Shown: one piece after another, positions 9,694 to 19,265 of the stretch | Position numbering within the stretch: the stretch's first letter is position 1 | How the letters are laid out: each line of letters opens with the position of its first letter | Origin: an uncultured Clostridia bacterium | GTDB lineage: Bacteria; Bacillota; Clostridia; Peptostreptococcales; Anaerovoracaceae | NCBI GenBank assembly: GCA_945876935.1 | Contig: CAMCQA010000001.1 | Location: 62,001 to 126,000, forward strand | Direction: 5' to 3' | DNA: 64,000 bases | Translations under genes and position numbers: made by a program | Notes under the pieces: model-generated | Database searches by the model: none | Told to the model about the DNA's origin: nothing | Seen by the model: only the letters and a program-made list of their open reading frames with translations

Positions 9694-10527
9694 ATGGAAA
9701 AAATTGTACGAATAGAAAATTTGATATTCAAATATGCTAACAATAACGATGAGAAAAGAGTTTTAGATGATATTAGCATAACAATTGATAAGGGTAGTTT
9801 CACAGCCATTATAGGCAAGAACGGTTCTGGAAAATCAACTATTGCAAAGAATATAAATGCCCTTCTTTTGCCTACTGAAGGGAATGTCTTTGTTTACGAA
9901 TATAATACGAAAGCTGATGAGCATATATGGGATATACGTCAGTGTGCTGGAATGGTCTTTCAAAATCCCGACAACCAAATAGTATCTAGCGTTGTTGAAG
10001 ATGATGTAGCTTTTGGCCCTGAAAATCTTGGGATTGAACCACAAGAGATAAGAAGAAGGGTAGATTATGCTCTTAAAGAAGTTGACATGGAAAACTTCAG
10101 AAAAAGGCCGCCTCATATGTTGTCAGGTGGTCAAAAACAGAGGGTTGCTATAGCGGGTGTTGTTGCTATGAAGCCGGACTGTATAATATTTGATGAGCCT
10201 ACTGCCATGCTAGATCCAAGGGGACGTAAAGAAGTTATGAAGATAATAAAGGAACTTCATAGAGAAGGAATAACAGTTATTCTGATTACTCATTTTATGG
10301 AAGAAGCTGCTCAGGCTGATAGAATTATAATAATGGATGATGGAAAAATTGAAATGGATGGAAGTCCAGTAGAAATTTTTGAAAAATCTAACAGATTGAA
10401 AGAGTTAAATCTAGATGTACCTTTAGCTGTTGAGCTTAGAGATAGGCTTTTAAGGAAAGGTCTAAACATATCAAAGGACATCATAGATAAAGAAAGTATG
10501 GTAGATTATTTATGTCAATTAAAGTAG
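9694..10527 (+). CDS. ecfA1: Energy-coupling factor transporter ATPase 1
   Basis: GKNGSGKST, MLSGGQKQRVAIA, CIIFDEPTAMLDP; adjacent to second ATPase and T component. Confidence 0.93.
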   Translation: MEKIVRIENLIFKYANNNDEKRVLDDISITIDKGSFTAIIGKNGSGKSTIAKNINALLLPTEGNVFVYEYNTKADEHIWDIRQCAGMVFQNPDNQIVSSVVEDDVAFGPENLGIEPQEIRRRVDYALKEVDMENFRKRPPHMLSGGQKQRVAIAGVVAMKPDCIIFDEPTAMLDPRGRKEVMKIIKELHREGITVILITHFMEEAAQADRIIIMDDGKIEMDGSPVEIFEKSNRLKELNLDVPLAVELRDRLLRKGLNISKDIIDKESMVDYLCQLK

Positions 10528-11366
10528 AAAATTTATGTCACGTATATAGAAAAGGCCTTCCGGAAGAGTCAAAAGCTTTAGATGAAGTTTCATTTGATGT
10601 TTCAGATAATCAAATTCTTGGAGTTATAGGCCATACGGGATCTGGCAAATCAACTTTGTTGCAGCATTTGAATGGACTTTTAAAAGCAGATAGCGGAGAG
10701 ATTTCAATAGATGGAATGAGGCTATACGCCCCAGAGGTTTCAATGCTCGATATAAGAAAAAAAGTTGGACTAGTTTTTCAATACCCAGAGTATCAGTTAT
10801 TTGAAGAAACTGTTGCAAAGGACATCGCTTTTGGACCTAAAAACTTAGGACTCACAGAAGAAGAGATAGATAGTAGGGTTAGAGAAGCTATGTCTCTTGT
10901 TAACTTGGACTATGATACCTTTTCCGAGAAGAGCCCGTTTGACTTATCAGGAGGACAGAAGAGAAGAGTTGCTATAGCGGGAGTTCTTGCTATGAAACCG
11001 AAGATTTTGATACTTGATGAGCCTACAGCTGGTCTGGATCCTAAAACTCACAAGGATATTTTGAACATGGTTGTAGATATTCATAGAAAAGAGAAGAACA
11101 TAACTGTTTTTGTATCTCATAATATGAATGATATAGCCAATATAAGTGATAACATCATAGTTATGGATAAAGGAAAATGTGTTCTTCAAGGAAAACCGGA
11201 AGAGGTATTTTCTCATAGTGACTTTATTAAGAGTATAGGTTTAGATCTTCCTGATGTAACTCAGCTAATGAAGGATTTAGGAATAGAGAGGGAAGATGGA
11301 AAGGCTATCTTTTCTTTAGATGAGGCAGAAAATATGATTTTCAATATGATAGGAGGTTCTAAGTAA
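10512..11366 (+). CDS. ecfA2: Energy-coupling factor transporter ATPase 2
   Basis: GHTGSGKST, FDLSGGQKRRVAIAGVLAMKPKILILDEPTAGLDP. Confidence 0.93.
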   Translation: MSIKVENLCHVYRKGLPEESKALDEVSFDVSDNQILGVIGHTGSGKSTLLQHLNGLLKADSGEISIDGMRLYAPEVSMLDIRKKVGLVFQYPEYQLFEETVAKDIAFGPKNLGLTEEEIDSRVREAMSLVNLDYDTFSEKSPFDLSGGQKRRVAIAGVLAMKPKILILDEPTAGLDPKTHKDILNMVVDIHRKEKNITVFVSHNMNDIANISDNIIVMDKGKCVLQGKPEEVFSHSDFIKSIGLDLPDVTQLMKDLGIEREDGKAIFSLDEAENMIFNMIGGSK

Positions 11367-12166
11367 TGATAAGAGATATCACTTTAGGACAGTATTATAA
11401 TGTTGAATCATTAATTCATAGGCTAGACCCACGTGTTAAGATGGCGTGGACATTTATGTATATCATTGGGTTGTTTATAATAAATGATTTTATTGGATTC
11501 GTATTTGCTGGAATTTGTCTTGCTCTAGTAATATATATGTCAAAAGTACCTGTTAAATTTATGGTAAGAGGCTTAAAACCAATATTCTTTATTATAGTCA
11601 TAACCTTTATACTGAATATGCTTATGATAGGCGGCGAAGTTTTAGTAAAGTGGTGGATATTTTCTATAACTAAGGAAGGTTTAAAACAAGCTAGTATAAT
11701 GGCTATAAGATTGATAATGCTTATTATAGGCTCATCTATCCTGACTTTAACAACAAAGCCGATAAATTTAACAGACGGTATAGAAAAAGCGTTGAGTCCA
11801 TTTAAACGTTTTGGATTTCCAGCACACGAAATAGCTATGATGACAACTATTGCGCTAAGATTCATACCTACTTTGCTTGAAGAAACTGATAAGATTATGA
11901 AAGCTCAGCAAGCGAGAGGCGCAGACTTTGAATCTGGAAATATTTTAAGAAGGGCCAAACAGCTGATACCTATTTTGGTTCCTTTATTTATAGGAGCATT
12001 TAGAATAGCTAACGATATGGCTATGGCTATGGAAGCTAGATGTTATAGAGGTGGCGATCACAGAACAAAGATGCACTCTATGCAGTATGAAAAGAGAGAC
12101 TTTGTTGCATATGGTTTAATAGTGGTTTTCTTGGCTGCTATCATATTGTTGAGAATATATTTTTAG
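11366..12166 (+). CDS. ecfT: Energy-coupling factor transporter transmembrane protein EcfT
   Basis: HRLDPRVKM, multi-TM, QQARGADF and MEARCYRGG motifs. Confidence 0.93.
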   Translation: MIRDITLGQYYNVESLIHRLDPRVKMAWTFMYIIGLFIINDFIGFVFAGICLALVIYMSKVPVKFMVRGLKPIFFIIVITFILNMLMIGGEVLVKWWIFSITKEGLKQASIMAIRLIMLIIGSSILTLTTKPINLTDGIEKALSPFKRFGFPAHEIAMMTTIALRFIPTLLEETDKIMKAQQARGADFESGNILRRAKQLIPILVPLFIGAFRIANDMAMAMEARCYRGGDHRTKMHSMQYEKRDFVAYGLIVVFLAAIILLRIYF

Positions 12167-12175
12167 GAGAACAAC

Positions 12176-12880
12176 TTGAGACAAAGACGAGTGAAGGATC
12201 TTGATATTAGATTAGATAAGTTAAAGCATTTATATGTGACCGAGCCAAAAAGCAAAAAAGGGTTATGGAAAGACTTATTTGAAGAACTAAGACAAGACAG
12301 AAAAGAAAGAAGAATATTTTTAGAGATTGGTTGTGGTAAAGGAAGCTTTATAAGAGAGCTTGCTAAGAGATATCCTGAGGACAACTTTATTGCCATAGAG
12401 GCCCAACCAAGCGTTATCCTCATGGCTATGGAAAAAGCCAACAGTGACAAACTAGATAATTTGATATTCATACAAGATCATATTAAGGATATAAGAGATT
12501 ATTTTGAAAATGGTGAAATCTCAGGAATATATTTAAATTTCAGTGATCCGTGGCACAAGAAGAGACATGCTAAAAGAAGACTTACTCATAGAAAGTTTTT
12601 AGATAGATATAGAGAAATAATGGGGCAAGGTTTTATAAAGATGAAAACAGACAACGATAATTTGTTCAATTTTACTATTGATGAATTGTCAGATGTCTCA
12701 GAAAAGCTAGATATGAAAATAGTAAGCTTTACAAGAGATCTCCATATTTCTCCTTACTCTGAAGGCAATATAATGACAGAATATGAATCTAAGTTTTCAT
12801 CTAGAGGTAAGAATATAAACTATGTAAATATAAGTGTGGGAGGCCATAAGATCAATGAAGATAGCGTTAGAGAACGATAG
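12176..12880 (+). CDS. trmB: tRNA (guanine-N7-)-methyltransferase (TTG start)
   Basis: LEIGCGKGSFIRELAKRYPEDNFIAIE and LNFSDPWHKKRHAKRRLTHRKFLDRY. Confidence 0.95.
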   Translation: MRQRRVKDLDIRLDKLKHLYVTEPKSKKGLWKDLFEELRQDRKERRIFLEIGCGKGSFIRELAKRYPEDNFIAIEAQPSVILMAMEKANSDKLDNLIFIQDHIKDIRDYFENGEISGIYLNFSDPWHKKRHAKRRLTHRKFLDRYREIMGQGFIKMKTDNDNLFNFTIDELSDVSEKLDMKIVSFTRDLHISPYSEGNIMTEYESKFSSRGKNINYVNISVGGHKINEDSVRER

Positions 12881-14081
12881 AGTAATACCTGTAAGAGATA
12901 AAATTTTTGAATTAAATAACAGAGCCAAAGCCATGATAGAGGAGCAGGGAAAAGAAAACGTTATAAATGGTACGATAGGGGCTCTTTTAGATGATGATGG
13001 AAGTCTTGCAGTTATGAAGTCCGTTACAGATGAAATATATAAGCTAGAACCAGAAGTTTTTGCTGAGTATGCACCTATTGGAGGAACTGCTAATTTTAAA
13101 GAAGCAATAGCAAAAGCTGCTTTTGGATCATCAGATATGGGCAAGTTAAAACATAGTGTAGTTGCAACACCTGGAGGCACAGGAGCTATTAAAAATGCTG
13201 TTTCAAACTATACAAAACTTGGTGATAGAGTTTTAACTTCAGATTGGTATTGGGCGCCATATAACAGTATATGTCAAGAACAAGGAAGAAAGCTTGAGAC
13301 TTATGAGCTGTTTGATGAGAATGGCAGTTTTAATTTTGAGTCTTTTGAAGATAGTCTTCTAGATATTGCAACAAATCAGGAAAACCTTTTAATACTTTTG
13401 AACACTCCGGCTCACAACCCTACAGGATATGAGCTTGATACGAATCAGTGGAATAAACTTATTGAAATTATAAACTCAGAAAAGTTAGAAAAAAATAAAG
13501 TTGCACTATTTATAGATGTTGCTTATATTGATTTTGCAGGAGAACCAAAAAAAGTCAGAGAATTCTTGCCTTTATTAAATAATCTTAATGAAAATATTTT
13601 ATCGATAATAGGATATAGTGCTTCTAAGACATTCACTCTTTATGGTATGAGAACAGGTGCTATGATTTGTCTTCATAAAGATGAAGAGGTTGTTGAAGAG
13701 TTTAGAAGAGTATGTGAGTTTTCTTCAAGAAATACATGGTCTAATTGCAATAGAAGCGGTCAGGAGTTAATTGCTAGACTTTATGCAGATAATCATATTT
13801 TAAAGAAGGTAGAAGCTGAAAGAAAAGCTTTTAGAGATATGCTTCTGAGAAGAGGTAAGGTCTTTGAAGAATATGCAAAAGAGAAAGGTCTTTCTGTAGT
13901 ACCTTTTGTTTCAGGCTTTTTTATCTGTATGGAACATGATGATCCTGCAGAGCTTTCCGAAAAATTGGCTGAGAAAGGAATTTTCGTAGTTCCTTTAGCA
14001 AAGGGCATAAGAATATCAATAGCATCTATAAGTGAAGAACAGTGTAAAAAAGTTGTAGACGCACTATTGGAACTTTTATAA
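12855..14081 (+). CDS. Aminotransferase class I/II (aspartate-aminotransferase-like)
   Basis: NTPAHNPTGY, GYSASKTFTLYGMRTG PLP-enzyme motifs; ATG at 12855 preferred over the upstream GTG. Confidence 0.9.
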   Translation: MKIALENDRVIPVRDKIFELNNRAKAMIEEQGKENVINGTIGALLDDDGSLAVMKSVTDEIYKLEPEVFAEYAPIGGTANFKEAIAKAAFGSSDMGKLKHSVVATPGGTGAIKNAVSNYTKLGDRVLTSDWYWAPYNSICQEQGRKLETYELFDENGSFNFESFEDSLLDIATNQENLLILLNTPAHNPTGYELDTNQWNKLIEIINSEKLEKNKVALFIDVAYIDFAGEPKKVREFLPLLNNLNENILSIIGYSASKTFTLYGMRTGAMICLHKDEEVVEEFRRVCEFSSRNTWSNCNRSGQELIARLYADNHILKKVEAERKAFRDMLLRRGKVFEEYAKEKGLSVVPFVSGFFICMEHDDPAELSEKLAEKGIFVVPLAKGIRISIASISEEQCKKVVDALLELL

Positions 14082-14085
14082 AATT

Positions 14086-14119
14086 AAAGCCATCCTTTAA
14101 GAGAGGATGGCTTTTTTTG
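14086..14119 (+). terminator. Intrinsic terminator
   Basis: AAAGCCATCCT-ttaagag-AGGATGGCTTTTTTT. Confidence 0.9.
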
Positions 14120-14122
14120 TAC

Positions 14123-14160
14123 AAAAAAGCCACTGACTACTGTTGCAGCCGGTGGCTAAG
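14123..14160 (-). terminator. Intrinsic terminator of the minus-strand DMT transporter gene
   Basis: Minus strand: AGCCACC...GTGGCTTTTTT. Confidence 0.75.
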
Positions 14161-14171
14161 TTTTTATAATA

Positions 14172-15086
14172 TTACTTTTGTTCTAGAGCTTTTTTGTCAG
14201 GAAGTTGTGCTAAAACGATTGCTACAAACATTACGACACAACCTATTATTTCTCTCATATTTAGTATTTCTCCAAGGAGTAAAGCACCAGAAACTGCTGC
14301 AAATACTGACTCTAGACTTAGTATTAGAGAAGTAACTGTAGGATCCGCATCTTTCTGTGCCAAAATCTGAAGAGTGTATCCTATGGAAGATGAGCCTATA
14401 CCTGTGTATAGAAGGGAAGGTATAGCTAAGTAAACATCTCCCCATGTAAATGTTTCAAACAATAACATAGCTACAGTTGATATTATTCCTACGACAAGGA
14501 ACTGCATACATGAAAGAGCAACACCATCTGTCTTAGGTGAGAAATAATCAATAAACAGTATATGGATACTGAAGAATACTGCGCATAGCAGAACTAGAGT
14601 ATCTCCTTTTGTTAGAGTGAATGTTCCAGGCTGGATAGACAGCAGATACAGTCCAACAACAGCAAGAACGGCACAGAACCAAGTTAGTAGCGAAACTCTC
14701 TTTTTTACAAATAGTCCTAAAAAAGGAACTAGTATAACGTATAGAGTAGTTATGAAACCACCTTTTGCAGCTGTTGTAAATGCCATTCCATATTGCTGAA
14801 GACTAGTTGCTATAAACAATATTAAACCAAGTATTAAACCACCTATAAATAAAGCTTTCTTACTTTCTCTCTTCTCTTCATCAGTGTGACCGAAGTTATT
14901 TCCGCCATTTTTCTTATTTAAGAACCATGCCACTGGAGCCAATGATATTACTGCTAAGAAATATCTAATAGCATTGAATGTGAAAGGCCCAAGTAAATCA
15001 GCACCCTTGCTTTGCGCTATGAATGAAGATCCCCAAATAAATGCTGTTAGAATTAAGAGAAGATCACTTTTTAACTTTTTACTCAT
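14172..15086 (-). CDS. DMT/EamA family transporter
   Basis: Two EamA repeats (AFIWGSSFIAQ..., LYTGIGSSSIGYTLQILAQKDADPT...); start chosen at ATG with GGAGG RBS. Confidence 0.9.
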   Translation of the reverse strand: MSKKLKSDLLLILTAFIWGSSFIAQSKGADLLGPFTFNAIRYFLAVISLAPVAWFLNKKNGGNNFGHTDEEKRESKKALFIGGLILGLILFIATSLQQYGMAFTTAAKGGFITTLYVILVPFLGLFVKKRVSLLTWFCAVLAVVGLYLLSIQPGTFTLTKGDTLVLLCAVFFSIHILFIDYFSPKTDGVALSCMQFLVVGIISTVAMLLFETFTWGDVYLAIPSLLYTGIGSSSIGYTLQILAQKDADPTVTSLILSLESVFAAVSGALLLGEILNMREIIGCVVMFVAIVLAQLPDKKALEQK

Positions 15087-15239
15087 TTTAACCTCCAAAT
15101 TTTCATATAGATTCATTATACCATAGCAATTAATATTCTACTAATTATAAATTTAGATAAATATACGATAAACATAATAAAATTCAATAAATATGTGGTA
15201 AAATATAAGGATAAATTATTTATTTCGTAGGAGGTGGTT

Positions 15240-16391
15240 ATGAACTTTACAGAAATTAGAAATATGTCAGAAAAAGATATGGAAAGAGAGCTAAATCAGG
15301 TTATATCAGATATAAAGCCTCTTGATGAAGCAGCTTTGAATGAAGCGAGAGCTAGACAAGGTGAACTTGCAAAGCCACCGGGATCCCTAGGAACTTTGGA
15401 GGAAATTTCCATCAAACTGGCAGGTATAACAGGAAAAGTAAAAAATAATATAGATAAATCGGTTATAGTTATTTGCTCAAGTGATAATGGAGTAGTAGAA
15501 GAGGGTGTAACTCCTACACCACAATCTGTAACTATGGCTCAAACAATAAATTTCACTAAAAGAAAGACGGGAGTTGGTGCGCTCGCAGATGGCTTTGGTA
15601 TAGATCTTTGTGTGATAGATGTGGGCGTAGCTGCATACCTTCCGAAAGAGCTACTTTCAGATACTATGGAAGACTTTGCACAAAATAAAATTATAGACAG
15701 GAAGATTCAATTTGGTACAAAGAATCTAGCCATAATGCCAGCTATGACTAGACGAGAAGCTCTTGTAGCAATTATGAGCGGTATAGAAGCAGTAAAGGCT
15801 GCTAAAGATTTGAATTACGATTTAATTGGTACAGGAGAAATGGGTATTGGTAACACTACTACAAGCGCCTGTGTTCTTACTGCAATAACTAAAGAGTCTG
15901 TAGATAAAACGGTAGGCAGAGGTGGCGGCCTAAATGATGAAGGCTTTGCAAGAAAGAAAGCTATAGTAAAAGAGAAGGGCCTAGATACTGAATATACTGA
16001 TATTTTAGATATTTTATCTAAGGTAGGAGGTTTAGATATTTGTGCTATGGTAGGTGTATTCTTAGGTGCAGCTATTTACAGGATGCCGGTTATTATAGAT
16101 GGATATATCTCTTCTGTGGCAGCGTTAGCAGCATCAAAACTTGCACCGATAACAAAAGATTTTATGCTGACTTCCCATGTATCAGCCGAGGCAGGCTATA
16201 AAGTTGCTATGGATGCTTTAGTTATGGCTGGAATACTTGACTTAGGAATGAGACTTGGTGAAGGTAGTGGATGTCCTTTGGCTATAGAAATAATCAAGGG
16301 TGCAACATACGCTATGAATAACATGGCGACTTTCGATGAAGGAAAGATTGACGAGAACTATCTTGAACTTATGGCAGATGCAAAATTTTAG
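15240..16391 (+). CDS. cobT: Nicotinate-nucleotide--dimethylbenzimidazole phosphoribosyltransferase
   Basis: LAKPPGSLGTLEEISIKLAGI, SSDNGVVEEGVTPTPQSVT, GTGEMGIGNTTTSA, SAEAGYKVAMDAL. Confidence 0.97.
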   Translation: MNFTEIRNMSEKDMERELNQVISDIKPLDEAALNEARARQGELAKPPGSLGTLEEISIKLAGITGKVKNNIDKSVIVICSSDNGVVEEGVTPTPQSVTMAQTINFTKRKTGVGALADGFGIDLCVIDVGVAAYLPKELLSDTMEDFAQNKIIDRKIQFGTKNLAIMPAMTRREALVAIMSGIEAVKAAKDLNYDLIGTGEMGIGNTTTSACVLTAITKESVDKTVGRGGGLNDEGFARKKAIVKEKGLDTEYTDILDILSKVGGLDICAMVGVFLGAAIYRMPVIIDGYISSVAALAASKLAPITKDFMLTSHVSAEAGYKVAMDALVMAGILDLGMRLGEGSGCPLAIEIIKGATYAMNNMATFDEGKIDENYLELMADAKF

Positions 16392-16400
16392 GATAAATAT

Positions 16401-16937
16401 ATGAATATTTTAGTTACTGGTGGATGTAAAAATGGCAAATCACTATACGCGCAGAGACTAGCTAGAGACTTGGCTAAGGAACATGGTGGTAGACTCTATT
16501 ATTTTGCAACGATGATTCCGAAAGGCGTTGAAGATGAAGAGAGAGTTGAGAAACACCTTCAAGAAAGAGCTGGCTGGGGATTTGAGACTGTAGAAGTAAA
16601 AAGAGGATTTTTTGCTCAGGCTAAACTCTTAAACCTTTCTAAAAAAGACGCTGTATTATTTGATAGCTTAACAGCGGCCTTGGAAAATGTTATATTCAAA
16701 TGTGACTATAGTATAGATGAAGAGGCTATAGAATATCTTGAAAAAGATTTGGCTGAGCTTGCTAATCTAGGTACCAATATAGTATTTGTCAGTGACAATA
16801 TTTACTGTGACGGAGTTATATATGATGACTCTACAGAAAGGTATAGAAAAGCTCTTGCCAATATAGATAAGCTCATAGCTAGGTTATCTGACAAGGTTGT
16901 AGAAATTTCATTTGGAAACGAAATAGTTTTCAAATAG
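16401..16937 (+). CDS. cobU: Bifunctional adenosylcobinamide kinase/adenosylcobinamide-phosphate guanylyltransferase
   Basis: VTGGCKNGKSLYAQRLA P-loop, YFATMIP, DSLTAALEN. Confidence 0.9.
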   Translation: MNILVTGGCKNGKSLYAQRLARDLAKEHGGRLYYFATMIPKGVEDEERVEKHLQERAGWGFETVEVKRGFFAQAKLLNLSKKDAVLFDSLTAALENVIFKCDYSIDEEAIEYLEKDLAELANLGTNIVFVSDNIYCDGVIYDDSTERYRKALANIDKLIARLSDKVVEISFGNEIVFK

Positions 16938-16996
16938 TTTAGTATTTCATATATTTTTTAAATTTTAAGGTAAAGATATATTTTAATAGGAGGAGT

Positions 16997-17785
16997 ATGA
17001 AGGGTTTTATAGAAGGCTTTTTCATGGCATGGGGAAACTTTTCCATAATACCTTGCCCGTATAAAGTCTGGACTGACAGAGGAAAAAAATGGATGCTTGC
17101 CTTGATGCCTTTAATGGGTTTTGTAATAGGAGGAATCAACTATGGTATAGGCTATCTTTCTATGGAGATTTTACCTTCAATTCCACTGTTTTTCATGGCG
17201 GCTGTGCTTGCTTTACTACCAAATATTTTAACAGGATTTATTCACCTTGATGGTTTCATGGACTGTTGTGATGCTATTCTATCTAGGAGAGATCTTGAAA
17301 CAAGACAGAGAATTCTCAAAGACAGCACAGTAGGTGCATTTTCAGTTATATGCGTGTGTATAGCTTTTTTGCTCGCTGTTACAGCATCAGCAGATATTCT
17401 TATAAATGGAGGATTTTACGAGGGATTCCTCGTAATGATGTTCGTTCAATTTTTCAGTAGAAATTTTGCTGCAGGCGATGTTTTGAGACTGAAGCCTATG
17501 GAAACGAGCCAGTACGCATATAAAAATGAAGAAATAAGGCAGAAAGATGTATCTGTTTTAAATTATCTTCTCTTTGTATTAGTTTTCGTATTAGGTGCTG
17601 GGATTTCCTACTTCCTTGGTATAGTAGATAAGTTTATTATCTCAACAGTAACTGTAATAGTAGTTCAGAAAATATTCAGATATAGAGCTGTAAAAAGTTT
17701 AGGTGGCATAAATGGTGATATTGCAGGATATACGATTGTTTTAAGTGAAATAGCTGGATTAATAAGCTTGAGCTTCTTATTATAG
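16997..17785 (+). CDS. cobS: Adenosylcobinamide-GDP ribazoletransferase
   Basis: HLDGFMDCCDAILSRRD, RQRILKDSTVGAF motifs. Confidence 0.93.
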   Translation: MKGFIEGFFMAWGNFSIIPCPYKVWTDRGKKWMLALMPLMGFVIGGINYGIGYLSMEILPSIPLFFMAAVLALLPNILTGFIHLDGFMDCCDAILSRRDLETRQRILKDSTVGAFSVICVCIAFLLAVTASADILINGGFYEGFLVMMFVQFFSRNFAAGDVLRLKPMETSQYAYKNEEIRQKDVSVLNYLLFVLVFVLGAGISYFLGIVDKFIISTVTVIVVQKIFRYRAVKSLGGINGDIAGYTIVLSEIAGLISLSFLL

Positions 17786-17794
17786 GAGGGTAAT

Positions 17795-18178
17795 ATGATT
17801 CTAATATTTGGAGGGTTCTATCAAGGTAAGCTAGATTTTGCAAAGGAAACATTTAAACTATCTGAAGAAGATATATTTTTCTGTGAAAATGACAGCTTAG
17901 TAGTTGATGAAAATAAAAAATGTATCTATAATATAGAACATCTTGTAAAATCTTATATAAAAAGTGAAAAAGAAGAAAAAGAATTAAATAAATATATAGA
18001 AAACATAAGTATGACAAATAAAGTCATTATAGCTACGGATATGAGCCAAGGAATTGTTCCGCTAGATAAGCAGGATAGAATGGCTAGAGATTGGACAGGG
18101 CGACTATTAACAAAACTTGCAAATCAGTCTGATGAAGTTTATCGTGTGTTCGCTGGACTAGGACAAAAACTAAAGTAA
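17795..18178 (+). CDS. CobU-like protein with degenerate P-loop
   Basis: N-term MILIFGGFYQGKLDFAKE (altered P-loop) and C-term RDWTGRLLTKLANQSDEVYRVFAGLGQKLK resembling the CobU C-terminus; in cob operon. Confidence 0.65.
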   Translation: MILIFGGFYQGKLDFAKETFKLSEEDIFFCENDSLVVDENKKCIYNIEHLVKSYIKSEKEEKELNKYIENISMTNKVIIATDMSQGIVPLDKQDRMARDWTGRLLTKLANQSDEVYRVFAGLGQKLK

Positions 18179-18216
18179 TAGTGAAAGGCAGTATACGTAG
18201 TGTATTTGGAGAAATA

Positions 18217-18849
18217 ATGAGATCAAAAATACATATAATAAGACACGGAACAACAGAAGGAAATAAAAAAGGATGGTACTATGGAGATCTGGACATTCCG
18301 CTTCTTGAAGAAGGAATAAAAGATATTGAAGCAAAGAAAGCTGGTGGAGTATATCCGGAAGTGTCCGGAGGGTTTTTCACAAGTGGAATGACGCGCACAA
18401 ATCAAACGCTAGACTTGATATACGGAAAAGTAGAAAGAACTCATATTTTAGAGCTATCAGAGCTTAAGTTTGGTATCTTCGAAGGTAAGACATACGATGA
18501 GATAAAAGATCAGAAAGAATTTAATGACTGGGTTTATGATGAGGAGGGCAATATACATGTTCCTGGAGGAGATAGCAGAAACTCCTTTAGGGAGAGGGTT
18601 ATGAAGGGCTTGGATAAGCTCATATCTCTTCATAGGCTGGAAGAATTAAAGTATAGACATGTAGAAAAGGAAGCAGAAAGTATCTGTGTATGTCACGGTG
18701 GCGTAATTGGCTGCATTATGAATGAAGTATTTAATGATGAGAAAGACTTTTTGAGCTGGATTCCAAATCAAGGAGAAGGCTACACACTCATCTTAGATAA
18801 TGGGATTATAGTAGATTTTGAAGAACTTGGAGGGAGGTATGCGAATTGA
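18217..18849 (+). CDS. cobC: Histidine phosphatase family protein, probable alpha-ribazole phosphatase
   Basis: IHIIRHGTTEGNKKGWYYGDLDIPL; FGIFEGKTYDEI; CVCHGGVIG; operon context. Confidence 0.85.
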   Translation: MRSKIHIIRHGTTEGNKKGWYYGDLDIPLLEEGIKDIEAKKAGGVYPEVSGGFFTSGMTRTNQTLDLIYGKVERTHILELSELKFGIFEGKTYDEIKDQKEFNDWVYDEEGNIHVPGGDSRNSFRERVMKGLDKLISLHRLEELKYRHVEKEAESICVCHGGVIGCIMNEVFNDEKDFLSWIPNQGEGYTLILDNGIIVDFEELGGRYAN

Positions 18850-19138
18850 ATACTACAGGCAAGAGCTAGAGGAAATAAAGTGGGAGCTAGAAGAGACGGA
18901 CAACATTGACTCTATGGCAATAGATGATCTTCTTCAAAGGTTTGAACAGTTTGATATGGAGCTGATTTTTCTAACTAAGCTTCTAAAGGAGGCGCTCGTT
19001 GATAAGGGGCTTTCAGATGAAGAAAGAGAATATGTTCAAAAGGAGATAAAATTTTTATGTGAGGAATATTTATCTAATATAATCGATGAAGAAAAGATTG
19101 AAGAGGCTTTTAGGGAGGCGTACAGTGTAGTTTTATAG
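18839..19138 (+). CDS. Small acidic hypothetical protein
   Basis: ORF with RBS GGAGGGAGG overlapping end of cobC; no recognised domain. Confidence 0.6.
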   Translation: MRIEYYRQELEEIKWELEETDNIDSMAIDDLLQRFEQFDMELIFLTKLLKEALVDKGLSDEEREYVQKEIKFLCEEYLSNIIDEEKIEEAFREAYSVVL

Positions 19139-19265
19139 CCAATAACTATGAATATAAATAGTTAAAAATATTTATTTCAAATATATTTGGTTAACATCAA
19201 GCTTTTAGGGTAAATGAGAAGCAGATAGGTAACACTTATTTGCAGCACAGAAAGAGGAATGGCAT

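Noticed and set aside
11416-11865. 149-aa minus-strand ORF inside ecfT
   Set aside because: Antisense of a clear ecfT coding sequence, composition-driven open frame.
19139-19265. Possible structured RNA upstream of xerD
   Set aside because: Only a weak imperfect hairpin (GCAGATA...TATTTGC); no match to a riboswitch I recognise.
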